DNA of 64,000 bases, from assembly GCA_023935145.1 (NCBI GenBank), contig CM043698.1, positions 145,199,625 to 145,263,624 of the forward strand. Direction: 5' to 3'. Both the position numbers and the translations under genes were made by a program. Source of the stretch: Bretschneidera sinensis. Lineage: Eukaryota; Streptophyta; Magnoliopsida; Brassicales; Akaniaceae. Under the pieces are notes generated by a model. The model was not told where the DNA came from, did no database searches, and worked only from the letters and a program-made list of their open reading frames with translations. Position 1 is the first letter of the stretch; each line of letters opens with the position of its first letter. This document shows positions 1 through 10,307 of this stretch, piece after piece.

Positions 1-602
1 CCTATGCATGTGGTATGGATAGGTTAGTTAGATCAATTTGGATGACCGAGTCCTGGGTCTAACAATAGTAACAAAAGATAACCATACCGGATTCTTGGAT
101 TAATCAACATGGGAAACAAGGAGTAGATACCATGCCCTAGGTCTCATGTGGTTGTCAATTTCCACAAAACCTATGCTTTCTTAAGGAACAACTCAAGTAG
201 ATACCATATTGAATCCCTTAAGAAAGAAAAGAGTTAGAGTAGATACCATGCCTAACTCGTTGCTTAGGAAAATCAATAGCTTAAGGAGTAGATACCATGC
301 CCTTAGGTTGGCGACCTTTAGGTATACATGATAAGGCTAGTGCAATGATACATTATACGATTGGGAAAGTATGACTAGTGGTGGACATCAAAGCCCTATG
401 TCTCTATTATTATCGAATCACATACAAACAGTTATTTATTTCTTTTTACTATAAAGAAACTAATTCTAAAACCAAACTTTACCAATCCCTGTGGAGATGA
501 TCTTGCTTTCGAACACTATACTACACTGTTGACCTTGTGCACTTGCAAGTAAAATCGAGTGCGATTATTCGCCTATTTATTTAGGAGGATAATCGCCCAA
601 CA
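1..602 (+). repeat. Gypsy-1 5' LTR (3' part only)
   Basis: This matches 7482-8083 base for base in length. It ends with CA just before the primer binding site. About 700 bp of the LTR lie left of the window. It holds four copies of a 12-mer AGTAGATACCAT (near 122, 197, 238 and 285), repeated at the same places in the 3' LTR. Confidence 0.92.
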
Positions 603-878
603 AGTTTTTGGCGCCTTTGCCGGGGATTGCGCTAAAGTTCCTTTTAGAATTACTTTCGTTTAATCATTATTATTATTACTTTATTTTCTATTTACCATCT
701 TTGTTTTTATCAAAACCTAATCGATTTGTTTTATGTTTCAGGCACGTCAAACCCTAAGTCACACCTTCTGTGATAATTGCAATCGATCGCAATCTTCTGT
801 GTGATCGAGCGCATTTAGGGCAGAGAGTACCCGAGCAGCAGAATAGAACTGCTGCACTTAAGTTGTTTCTTATGATTT
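603..878 (+). other. Gypsy-1 untranslated leader
   Basis: A non-coding leader between the LTR and gag. It contains one copy of the element's 14-bp motif (TGTGATCGAGCGCA, about 800-813) and a related GCAATCGATCGCAATC upstream. No ORF is convincing here. Confidence 0.6.
609..626 (+). other. Gypsy-1 primer binding site (tRNA-Asp type)
   Basis: TGGCGCCTTTGCCGGGGA lies six bases after the LTR end. It is the complement of the 3' end of plant tRNA-Asp with one mismatch (TTT for GTT in the middle). This primer is usual in Athila/Tat-type gypsy elements. Confidence 0.85.
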
Positions 879-3416
879 ATGCATGGACTTCGATCCCGAC
901 ATCCCACATTCTTTCCCCTCGATCCCGAGCTTGAGCGGACCATCCGAAAAAGGCTAAGGAACAACTTCGAGGAGACCGAAGAAGAAGTCGAGAACGATAC
1001 ACAAATGGCGGAACAACTCGAGAACCAGCAACTACCTGCAAGAGTACCGATGAAGCACTCCTTCATCCCACGGAACATTGATCAACCATCATGCATTGCA
1101 TATCAACCTGAGGCAGCGGGAAACTATTACATATCTCCACAAATATTGAATGCTTTAACTCATTTTAGGGGTACTCCTAATGAGGATCCACACTTGCACC
1201 TCCGAGAATTCTTCGATCTTTGCAAATTTCAGCACATACAATGACTAGACCAAGAAGGAATAAGGTTGATTCTGTTCCTTTTTTCCTTGAAAGATAATGC
1301 TAAACTTTGGTATAATTTTTTACCTGCAGTTTCCATCCACACTTGGGAGGAGTTGGCAAGCAAGTTCCTGAGGAAGTTCTTTCCAGCCCAAAAGACGAGG
1401 CAAATGAGGAAGGAGATCCAGTCCTTCCAACAAAAGGATGGGGACCTCTTCTTCGAAGCATGGGGACACTTCAACGAATTGCTACTAAAATGCCCACATC
1501 ACAACTTGCCTCAAGATGAACTGGTACAAGCATTCTATGAAGGTTTAAATGATACTAACAAATGTATTGTTGATTCAGGTTGTGGAGGAGTCCTAATGGA
1601 GAAAAGTAGCGAAGAAGCGATAGAGCTCTTCGAAACCCTCAGCGAACACACTCAGCAGTTCTCCTCTCAAGGTAGACATGTAACCAAAGGTAAAGGTGTA
1701 TATGAGGTAAATCTGAATGGAGAATCTTCCCCTCAAATGGCAGCGATGGAAAGAAAACTAGACTTATTGGTAAAAGCCATGATTGCTCAAAATGTCTCAT
1801 CAAGCCTACCATCCACCCCACTCCAGGTATGTGCAATATGTTCCTAATACGACCATAACACTGATACTTGTCCTTTGTATTCACCTGCAGATACAGAACA
1901 AGCAAATTATGTGGGACCTAATAACTATCCACCGAAGAATAACCCGTATGCAAACACCTATAACCCTGGATGGTAGAATCACCCGAATTTTTCATGGAGC
2001 AACAATCAGAACAATCAAGAACAGCAACGAAACCCCCAGCCCACTGCTCATGCTACTCTCGAACCAAAGAAGAACGACCTCGAAAGTCTTGTGAGACAAC
2101 TAGCCACTCAGCAGCAACAATTAATGACGACACAAGAACAGTTCATGAGTCAGCAAAAACAAACCACTGCAGCACATGAGCAAGCAATTCAAATACTAGA
2201 GGTACAAATGGGACAACTAGCTAAAGAGCTCAGTGGTAGAAAGCAAGGAGAGCTCCTAGCTCAAACACTACCTAACCCTGGGGGGCATCAACAATTAAAC
2301 GCTGTGACAACTCTGAGAAATGGCAAAGTAATAGGGACCGATGAATCTGCAACAGCATCCAAAAAGAAACCATCGGCGTCAAGGGTAAGTGAAACGGAGA
2401 AGGTGAATGCTCCACCCTTCCCGCAAAGGTTAGTAAAACAAAAGAAAGACAATAAACTAATTGATATTTTTGGAACCTTGCGGAAAGTAGAGATTAATAT
2501 TCCTTTGTTAGATGCCATTAAACAAATTCCTGCATATGCTAAGTTTTTGAAAGAGTATTGCACTAACAAAAGGAAGTTCCTGGAGCATGAGACGGTAGCC
2601 TTAACTGAAGAGGTAAGTGCTATGCTTTTAAGAAAATTACCACCTAAACTAAAAGATCCGGGTAGTTTTACTATTCCTTGCAGACTAGGTGACCAGCTGT
2701 TTGAGCATGCACTATTGGATTTAGGAGCGAGTGTCAACCTGTTGCCATACAGTGTGTACGAGACACTAGGTTTAGGGGAGCTTCAACCAACCTCCATCAC
2801 TTTGCAATTGGCTGACAGAAGCATCAAACGACCAAGAGGTATCCTTGAAGATGTGTTGGTAAGAGTAGGTAAATTTATTATACCTGCTGATTTTATAGTA
2901 TTAGATATGGAAGAATGTACTTTACCATTAATTCTCCCCATCATCCTAGAACGCCCCTTTATGATAACCACTGACACTAATATTAGTGTAAAAAGGGGTG
3001 TAGTCACTATAAAAGTAAATAATGAGGAGATGGAATTCAAAATATTTAATACATTAAAATCAACCAATTAAGATAATGAATACTCTAATGTGAGCTTCAT
3101 GCAAGATGTTGTTGAAGAAGTTTCTCAGGTCCATCACACTGTTCAATCAGAGACCATCCCCAACCATAAGGACACAAGAATGGACATTAGGCCGCAGGAG
3201 GACAATGTGATTAAAGACGTCAATAAAGTTGTGCACATTTTCAAGGATACACCAAACCCTTCAAGCAAGTATGTTCTTCAAATTGAACCTTCTGCACTTA
3301 CTCATACTACCTTTCCTTATTTTATTGACCAGGCGTCAAGATGGGAGATGAAGCAACTATCAAAAGCACTGGAGCCACAAGGGATGGACTCTAGGTGCTT
3401 CCATCAAACCAACTAG
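879..3416 (+). pseudogene. Gypsy-1 gag-protease reading frame, broken by in-frame stops
   Basis: One frame stays open from 879 to 3416 except for stops at 1242, 1845, 1974 and 3069, with no frameshift. The first 320 codons hold a retrotransposon gag capsid region (LWYNFLPAVSIHTWEELASKF; later LPQDELVQAFYEGL). A cysteine-containing segment (VCAIC) and an N/P/Q-rich stretch follow, then a Q-rich region. The aspartic protease is at about 2660-2960 with active site LLDLGASVNLLPYSVYETLG; DLGAS in place of D-T/S-G is common in Athila-like proteases. After the protease the frame runs 110 more codons and ends; where RT should follow there is none. The start at 879 is the first ATG of the frame. Gag would form the particle, and the protease would process it. 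The stops make this copy inactive unless read through. Confidence 0.85.
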
Positions 3417-3586
3417 CACGATACACGAGAGTGCTTGAGCAAGTTTATTTCGATTACCCATTGAGCTCAAGCACCTCTATTGAGGTTAGTGGTACTGAGG
3501 CCACTAACACATGGTAAGGTTGTATCATTCCAAAATTGTCATTTTTTAGCTGAGGTAAGTTTTTATTTTTACCCATACACACTGTC

Positions 3587-3701
3587 TGCGATTGAGCGCA
3601 TCATTCTGTGCGATCGAGCGCAGAAGTGCGATCGAGCACGCCAATCAATATGCTCGAGTGCACAAGTGCGATCGAGCGCACTCCGTGTGCGATCAAGCGC
3701 A
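3587..3701 (+). repeat. Cluster of the 14-bp motif TGCGATCGAGCGCA (five copies)
   Basis: Copies start at 3587, 3609, 3627, 3667 and 3688, each with 0-2 changes. The unit is an imperfect palindrome (TGCG...CGCA ends) around CGATCG or CGATCA. Function unknown. Confidence 0.85.
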
Positions 3702-4146
3702 CTCATGGTAGAAAGTGTAGCAATAAAACTAAAAGTTTTCACTCACGCGCAATCACTCTCTCTGCTCACTCTTCACACTCTCTAGTTCACACTCTCTCGC
3801 ACTCTCCCATTACACTAGCTCACCCACACACTCCCCACTTCCCCATCACCACCATCTCCACTCCCCACCACCACTATCCTCCACCATCGTCACCATCAAA
3901 CACCCATTACCACCGTATACACCCTCTCCACTCCACATTTTGTCTGTTACACAAGGTACCCATTTCCATTCACACACACACGAATTTTTACATGTTTATT
4001 TACATTTTAAGTATATATTTTCGTTATTTTATGTGTGATTGGGTCTTTGTTGTTGTTTGCAGGAGGATAGGAATGAATTCAAATCCTAAAAACCATAGCT
4101 TGATTTTTTGGTGCACACCACCTGTTCGAGAAAAAGCCTGACCGTG

Positions 4147-4208
4147 TCTGATCGAGCGCATAGCCCAGTGTGCGATCGAGCGCATAGCCCAGTGTGCGAT
4201 CGAGCGCA
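4147..4208 (+). repeat. Three tandem 24-bp units carrying the 14-bp motif
   Basis: The motif repeats at about 4147, 4171 and 4195 with spacer TAGCCCAGTG, a 24-bp period, directly before the start of the downstream ORF at 4255. The first unit is one base changed (CTGATCGAGCGCA). Confidence 0.85.
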
Positions 4209-4254
4209 CCTATTTGAGATCGATCGCAAATCAGGCAGAACCTAAATAAACAGC

Positions 4255-5382
4255 ATGTCCAGACCATCTGTTTCCACCTCCGGTGCATCCAGCAGCCGTG
4301 CTTCGTCATCCCGACCCAGCATCGAGCAATGAGAGCTTTTATTCGAGACCACCTTCGCCATCAATGACGTATTCAGGCACATGGACGCCACTCAATGGGC
4401 CGTCCAAGAATTTCGACATGGAGGATTAAAGAGGCTGTTCGGACCAGTTTGCTCGACTACTTACTCCCAGTTCGTAGTTCAGTTCTATTCGAGCCTATCA
4501 TTTGACTGCAGCAGACCGGGAGTACTCACTTCTTCAGTCCAAGGCACACCCATCGAGGTGACTTGTACCGATATAGCCGCTGCTCTTCATTGCATCGATC
4601 AGTTCCCTCCTGAGGACACCGATATCGAGGAGCAGCCAGAGTCCTTTGCCCTGGCTGAGATTATTACTGATATGTGCGCTGGACAGTACGCCGACAGACA
4701 CAACAATGCAGCCAGCCAGTCAAAGTTGCCTCCACGACTTTGGCTCGTAGACACGATCCTTCAGCGCAATGTGTGTCCATTAGGGCACAAGACACAACAA
4801 CGAGACCAGTTTCTACAGACCCTATATGCCTTCCACAGAGGTCACTGGTACTCCATCCTGGCTGTCATTTGGAGCCAGTTGCACAAGTTTTGGGATCATG
4901 TCCTTGGACGGCAGACCACCATGGCCAATGCATGGGGCATTTCTTTCTCGTTCCTACTCTCTTACATACTCAAGAAGAAAGGGATTAAAGGGACCTCCAG
5001 CGATGGACCAGTGCAAGAGCATCCCTTCTTCGGGAAGGCTCAGTGGACACACAGCCTCTCGCACATGCCTCGATGACTCCCAGTACCTGCTCCAGCAGCT
5101 GAAAGAGTTGAGGAGGATCATATGGAGACCGATACCCCAGTCATTAGCCCAGTACGAGAAGAGGATCATTCGGATATGGGACCCACCGAGTCCCAGCACT
5201 TTCTAGCTGAGCTGTCCTCCTTCCGAGGCAAGATCTCTGCTACTACCACACTTGTGCATCAGTGCATAGATAGCTTAGAGGCCTGGTTTGCACGACAGGA
5301 GGCTATGCTACAGGCTATTCTCGATCGCCTACCTCCAGCACCCGGTACCCCTCCAACTGTACCACCTGATGATCAGCAGTGA
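4255..5382 (+). pseudogene. Gypsy-1 downstream ORF, putative plant transposon protein-like
   Basis: One frame from the ATG at 4255 to TGA at 5382, about 375 codons, broken only by TGA at 4330 and at 5074. The N-terminal 25 residues are Ser-rich. The central part (VQGTPIEVTCTDIAAALHC, then WLVDTILQRNVCPLGHKTQQ and WSQLHKFWDHVLG) resembles the domain named putative plant transposon protein, found in ORFs next to Athila-like retroelements; this is recognition by eye. The C-terminal 90 residues are acidic and may form a short coiled coil (FLAELSSFRGKI...), ending in a Pro-rich tail. It occupies the extra-ORF position between pol and the 3' LTR where some plant gypsy elements carry env-like genes. 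No signal peptide or membrane span was seen, so an envelope role is not supported. Confidence 0.6.
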
Positions 5383-6759
5383 AAGGGTACCACGTCTGGC
5401 TGAAGACGTTAAACTTAGCGCCCATGGGAGGCACCCTAAAGAATATCCTTTTTTCATAGTTTATGTTATTATTAGTATTTCATAGTTTAGTTTTCTATTG
5501 TTGTTTATTACTTGTTTTCCATTTTATGTTTACTTTTCTTTTGTTTTCGAGGACAGGGTGCGTGCATCCAGTTGAAGTTTGGGGTTGTGCTACGAACCAT
5601 GCCAGCCATTAGTTCTCTATCTCTCAGGTCAGCTCTTTCCATTCTATTCACACATTGGGGACAATGTGTAATTTAAGTTTGGGAGTATGGGGACACACTC
5701 ACACACATTATGTCCCATTTTTTTTTTTTAAAGATAAATGCATATCATTATGTCCAAAATTTTAGGTGATCTAAAACAAAACAATTTAATTTGACTTCAT
5801 TAGTGAGCTTGACACCTTGAATATATAGGTCAATAATTGAGTTTTGAACCTAGATCGTTCCTTTTTTGGTATTTGAGAATTCACAAGTTTAACCTAAACT
5901 ATCACGAGCACATTAGCACATAATTATGTAGGGTATGACATGTTATTTTGATGTTTCTTTTGCTTGACTGTGAACTAGATGACCTATTAGATTGATATTT
6001 TAGCATACGAAAATAGAAAAGATTGATTAGTGCTAAAAAAGAAAAATGCTCCTAATGATCAATAAAACAAATCTTCCGCTGAGTAACTGGCCATCTTGCC
6101 TCAGTAAACATTGAGTGTCAAGTCAAAAGGTGGAAAATCTTAAATGATCATTAAAAAGAACTTTCCGCTGAGTAACTGGCCCTCTTGCCTCAGTAAACAT
6201 TGAGTGTCACGTCAAAAAGTGAAAAATTCTGAGTGGTAGCATTAAGTCCAGCTAGTTTTGTAGCCTTTTTGACTCGAGTTAGTAAGTCTTTAGGGGTGTC
6301 TTTACACTTAATGCCTTAAAACCATCTGGTTTGGGAGTCATTGGTTAAATTCTCGTTACACGAGTCAAATAGAAAGCTTAAGGGAACTAACTTGGAAAAA
6401 ATCTCACAAATAAAAGAAAAAAAAAATCTATACCATCTTTGTTGACTCTGATAGGAAGTCTGGTGAATCTTGGGTCATCGAAACACTATATTTGGAAACC
6501 CAATCTTTTATGTGCTAGTTCACCACACACTAAAGTCAAACTTGTGATGTCTTAAACTGCCTCATGGAAGTGATTTGCGTTCAAAACTCTTACTCATTGT
6601 AAAGATATGTTTACGCTTGTTAAGCTTGCTCATGAATGCACATCATAATTTTGTGTGAAAACCTAAAATTTTGTGGACATAATATTGGATTTATCTATGT
6701 GGTGTTATTTTTTGTTTTAGTTTTTAGTTTTGTATTGCTAAGGGACTAGTAATATGTAA
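5383..6759 (+). other. Gypsy-1 non-coding region before the 3' LTR
   Basis: About 1.4 kb A+T-rich sequence without a supportable ORF. It contains one clear 89-bp tandem duplication (listed separately) and a poly-T/A run near 5710. Athila-type elements often have such a long spacer here. Confidence 0.6.
6055..6232 (+). repeat. 89-bp tandem duplication in Gypsy-1
   Basis: Two units, 6055-6143 and 6144-6232, both starting ATGATCA and sharing the core CCGCTGAGTAACTGGCC and CTTGCCTCAGTAAACATTGA, with about ten differences. Confidence 0.85.
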
Positions 6760-6770
6760 GTTTGGGGGTG
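6760..6770 (+). other. Gypsy-1 polypurine tract
   Basis: GTTTGGGGGTG lies directly before the TGATAGG that opens the 3' LTR. This is the expected position for plus-strand priming. The tract is G-rich with interrupting T residues. Confidence 0.65.
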
Positions 6771-8083
6771 TGATAGGTGCTTAAATATTCATATTTAAGC
6801 CCCCTTATTTACATTTGTTAGGTCCTTAGTTATGTTAATTTAGTCTCTTTTACTTCATGTGTGCTTTACGTGTTTTTATAGGGTCTTAGAGAAAAAGAAG
6901 CAGTTTTGGCACTTAAGGGAAGAAGCCTGGAATTCCTGGAGCACCCTTTGGACAAAACACGATCGATCGTACCATACAATGCGATCGAGCGCACATTGCG
7001 ATTGTGCGCACACAAGAAGGATCAAGCACACACTGCGATTGAGTGCACACGTACGGGCGTGAACAGTAAACTGCAGAACCCTATTTTGGAAATAAGGGAG
7101 TTTTGTGTTTTAGGAAAGTTTAGGAACTCATGAGGCTTCTAGGACTACTCAAGCCCAAAAAATACACCTGTAAAGCACACACAAATCATCACCTCTGAGA
7201 GAGAACACGTCTCTTATCTTTTACTTGGAGTTGTGAGCTTGGGAGAGAATTGACACCTCTTCTCTCGGGTTTATTCTTCCTCTTATATTTAGTTTATATA
7301 TGATGTTTATTTTAGACAGCATGTGTAACTAACTTTCTTATAGGGCTTGATTGAAGCCCTAGTTATGCTTTCCCATATATTTATTCATTGATAAAATCTT
7401 TGCCAATAGCCTTTATTATGTTGCTTAACTTGATTAATGCCTGTGTTTATTTAAATTCCTCATATATATGTGTATGGCCAGCGTATGCATGTGGTATAGA
7501 TAGGTTAGTTAGATCAATTTAGATGACCGAGTCTTGGGTCTAACAATAGTAACAAACGATATCCACACCGGATTCTTGGATTAATCAACATGGGAAACTG
7601 GGAGTAGATACCATGCCCTAGGTCTCATGTGGTTGTCAATTTCCACAAAACCTATGCTTTCTTAAGGAACAACTCAAGTAGATACCATACTGAATCCCTT
7701 AAGAAAGAAAAGAGTCAGAGTAGATACCATGCCTAACTCGTTGCTTAGGGAAATCAATAGCTTAAGGAGTAGATACCATGCCCTTAGGTTGGCGACCTTT
7801 AGGTATACATGATAAGGCTAGTGCAATGATACATTATACGATTGGGAAAGTATGACTAGTGGTGGATATCAAAGCCCTATGTTTCTATTATTATCGAATC
7901 ACATACAAACAGTTATTTATTTCTTTTTACTATAAAAAAACTAATTCTAAAACCAAACTTTACCAATCCCTATGGAGATGATCTTGTTTTCGCACACTAT
8001 ACTACACTGTTGACCTTGTGCACTTGCAAGTAAAACCGGGTGCGATTATTCGCCTATTTATTTAGGAGGATAATCGTCCAACA
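6771..8083 (+). repeat. Gypsy-1 3' LTR, 1313 bp
   Basis: It starts TGATAGGTGC after the polypurine tract and ends CCAACA at 8083. It holds three copies of the 14-bp motif (6980, 6997, 7034) in its 5' part and the AGTAGATACCAT 12-mers in its 3' part. The target duplication cannot be checked because the left end lies outside the window. Confidence 0.9.
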
Positions 8084-10184
8084 GTAACATCTCTGCTAAT
8101 CATAAACTTAAGAGTATCAGGACACCATAAGCGAAAACCCTTAACACCATGAGTGTAACCAAGAAAAATGCATTTCTTCGCTCTAGGCTCTAATTTTCCT
8201 TCATTCACATGAGCATATACAGGGCAACCAAATATTCTTAAGTTAGAGTAATCAGGAGGGCTACCTGACCATACCTCTTCAGGTGTCTTAAGTTCAAGTG
8301 ATCTGTAAGGAGAGTTCACCAAATGACATGCCAAATTGACTACTTCTGCCCAAAATTCCTTGCCAATACCTGCGTTAGAAAGCATACATCGAGCTCTTTC
8401 TAACAGTGTTCAATTCATCATCTCTACGACACCATTCTGCTGCGGTGTCTTTCTCACCATCCGATGTCTGACGATGCCTTCATCTTTGCAGAATTGATTA
8501 AACTCTTAATCACAAAACTCAATACCATTATATGTTCTGAGTCTCTTGACTTACTTCTCGGTCTACTTCTCCAATAAGGTCTTCAATTGCTTGAAAATGC
8601 CAAATACCTCATTCTTGTGCCTGAGAAAATAAACCCAAGTTTTTCTAGAAAAATCATCAATAATCGTTAGCAAGTATATGGCTCCTCCTTTGGAAATTTC
8701 ACGGGAAGGCCCCCATAGATCAGAATGAATGTAATAAAAAGTACCTTTGGTTCTGTGAATTGTAGTGTTGAGGCTGACTCTTTTCTGCTTTCCAAAAACA
8801 CAATGCTCATAAAAATCCAGCTTTCCAATCTTTCTTTCAGGCAGAAGACCTCTTTTACTGAGTACATCTAATCTCTGCTCACTCCTATGCTCTAGGTGCA
8901 TATGCCACAACTTGGTAGAGTCTGAATCTGACATGGATGAGTAAACTGTTGCAGAGCCTGTAACTGTTGAACCCAATAAGGTGTATAGACTACCAGACTT
9001 CTTTCCTTTCATGAAAATAAGAGCACCATGGGAAATCTTTATGTTCCCAGACTCAATCACAGATTTGCAGCCATTGGCATCCAGAATGCCCAAAGAAATA
9101 AGATTTTTCTTCAAATCAGGTACATTTCTGACATTAGTCAATGTCCTGATAACTCCATCACGGATCTTGATTTTTACTGTGCCTACACCAACAGTTTTGC
9201 AAGTGGTATTATTGCCCATTAGAACAACTCCACCTTCAACAGAATCATATGTGGAGAACCAATCTCTGTTGGGGCACATATAATAAGAACATCCAGAATC
9301 AAGAATCCACTCGTCGTTGGATCTGGACTTGTCGGTTGCAAATAGAACATCAACACCTTTTTCTTCTGCTACATCAGCATCAGCTGTGTCTTCCTTCTAC
9401 TTGCCCTTGTCATTTTGTCATTTATTCTTCTTTTGTTCTGCAGCTTGTAGCATTCCGCTACGATATGTCCCTTCTTCTTGCAATAATTGCAAGTCAAATT
9501 TTTGTGCGTTCCTCTTGACTTTGATCTTCTTCTATTCTTGCCACCATCAAAGCCTCTGTCATTGGATCTGCCTCTTGTAACAAAACTGGAGCCCTAATCA
9601 TCAAATTTACTAGACAAAAGTTCATTATCCAATTTCTCCTTACTCATAAGGGAAGATATCACATCATCAAAATTTAATTCTTCCTTACTATAAATTATAG
9701 TGTCTCTAAAATTTTTGTATGATAGTGGTAATGAACATAATAACAAGAGAGCTTGATCTTCAGACCCAATAACAACTTCAAGATTTTTCAAATCATTAAA
9801 AATTGAGATAAACTCACTGATATGGGACTTGAGAGAGGAACCTTCTATCATGCGGAGACTATAAAGGCGTTGCTTCATAACCAACCTGTTGGCTAAGGAT
9901 TTAGTCAAGTACAACTCCTCTAGTTTGGCCCATAAGGCTACAGAAGTCTTCTTTGACAGAACTTATAGTAAGACATCATGTGAAAGACTCATTTGGATTG
10001 CAGATAGAGTCTTGTCATCTAGGTCATCCCAATCTTCATCACTCATGCCAGTAAGCATCTTGGCTTTCTCTAGTAGTGTTTTCTTCAAGCCATTCTAACC
10101 CAGAATGGCTAACATACGAACTTTTCATAGACTGAAATTGTTTTTTCCATCAAACTTCTCAATACCAAACTTCATTGTCGACAT
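8084..10184 (-). pseudogene. Copia-1 gag-protease-integrase, degraded
   Basis: The start is the ATG at 10184 (protein begins MSTMKFGIEKFDG), followed soon by an in-frame TGA. A 106-residue gag block is open at 9914-9594 (SLKSHISEFISIFNDLKNLE). A zinc knuckle CNYCKKKGHIVAEC (C-x2-C-x4-H-x4-C) lies at 9491-9450. The protease triad DSG lies near 9300 (WILDSG). The frame 9283-8563 covers the GAG-pre-integrase and the first integrase motifs (YIHSDLWGP, TIIDDFSRKTWVYFLRHK). After a broken stretch at 8562-8400, integrase resumes at 8385 (KEFWAEVVNLACHLVN, then IFGCPVYAHV) until the Gypsy-1 junction. Frameshifts and stops make it inactive. Confidence 0.85.
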
Positions 10185-10291
10185 CTTAATCGAACAAAAT
10201 GATTCTGAACAAAATTTTTACTATTCACGAAATTCATTATTCACGTGAACAGTAAACTCGCAAAAAAACAGACAGAAATTTATCACCTACA

Positions 10292-10304
10292 AGCTCTGAC
10301 ACCA
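10292..10304 (-). other. Copia-1 primer binding site (initiator tRNA-Met)
   Basis: The minus strand reads TGGTGTCAGAGCT, one base from the usual TGGTATCAGAGC. It lies three bases inside the LTR end. Confidence 0.8.
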
Positions 10305-10307
10305 GTT

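Larger units (their letters stand above)
3417..4254 (+). other. Gypsy-1 non-coding middle, at the place where pol is missing
   Basis: No supportable ORF. It holds two clusters of the 14-bp motif, a C/T/A-rich stretch with CACTCT and CACCAC runs (about 3740-3990), and a short (CA)n. In a complete gypsy element RT, RNase H and integrase would lie between protease and this point, so they appear to have been lost or replaced. Confidence 0.65.
1..8083 (+). mobile_element. Gypsy-1: Ty3/gypsy LTR retrotransposon (Athila-like), no RT/RNase H/integrase
   Basis: The element runs from a 5' LTR cut by the window start to a 3' LTR ending in CCAACA at 8083. The order seen is LTR, tRNA-Asp primer site, gag-protease frame, non-coding stretch, second ORF, 1.4 kb non-coding, polypurine tract, LTR. 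The 602 comparable LTR bases are collinear with the 3' LTR without gaps and differ at about 21 positions (roughly 3.5%), so the insertion is not recent. No reverse transcriptase, RNase H or integrase motif was found in any frame, so it would depend on enzymes supplied in trans. Gag and protease style resemble the Athila branch; the lineage is an inference. It lies inside reverse-strand Copia-1, whose integrase stops exactly at 8084. Confidence 0.88.

Noticed and set aside
122..300. AGTAGATACCAT repeats as a CRISPR array
   Set aside because: Plant nuclear LTR; irregular spacing and no unique spacers or cas genes.
815..1078. Reverse-strand ORF over Gypsy-1 gag
   Set aside because: It is the antisense of the gag frame, with no recognisable motif.
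3480..4141. Plus-strand ORFs of 101 and 177 codons in the Gypsy-1 middle
   Set aside because: They consist of the 14-bp repeats and CACTCT/CACCAC simple sequence; composition explains the open frames.
4255..5382. Envelope gene
   Set aside because: Position would fit, but there is no signal peptide, membrane span or glycoprotein-like Cys pattern.
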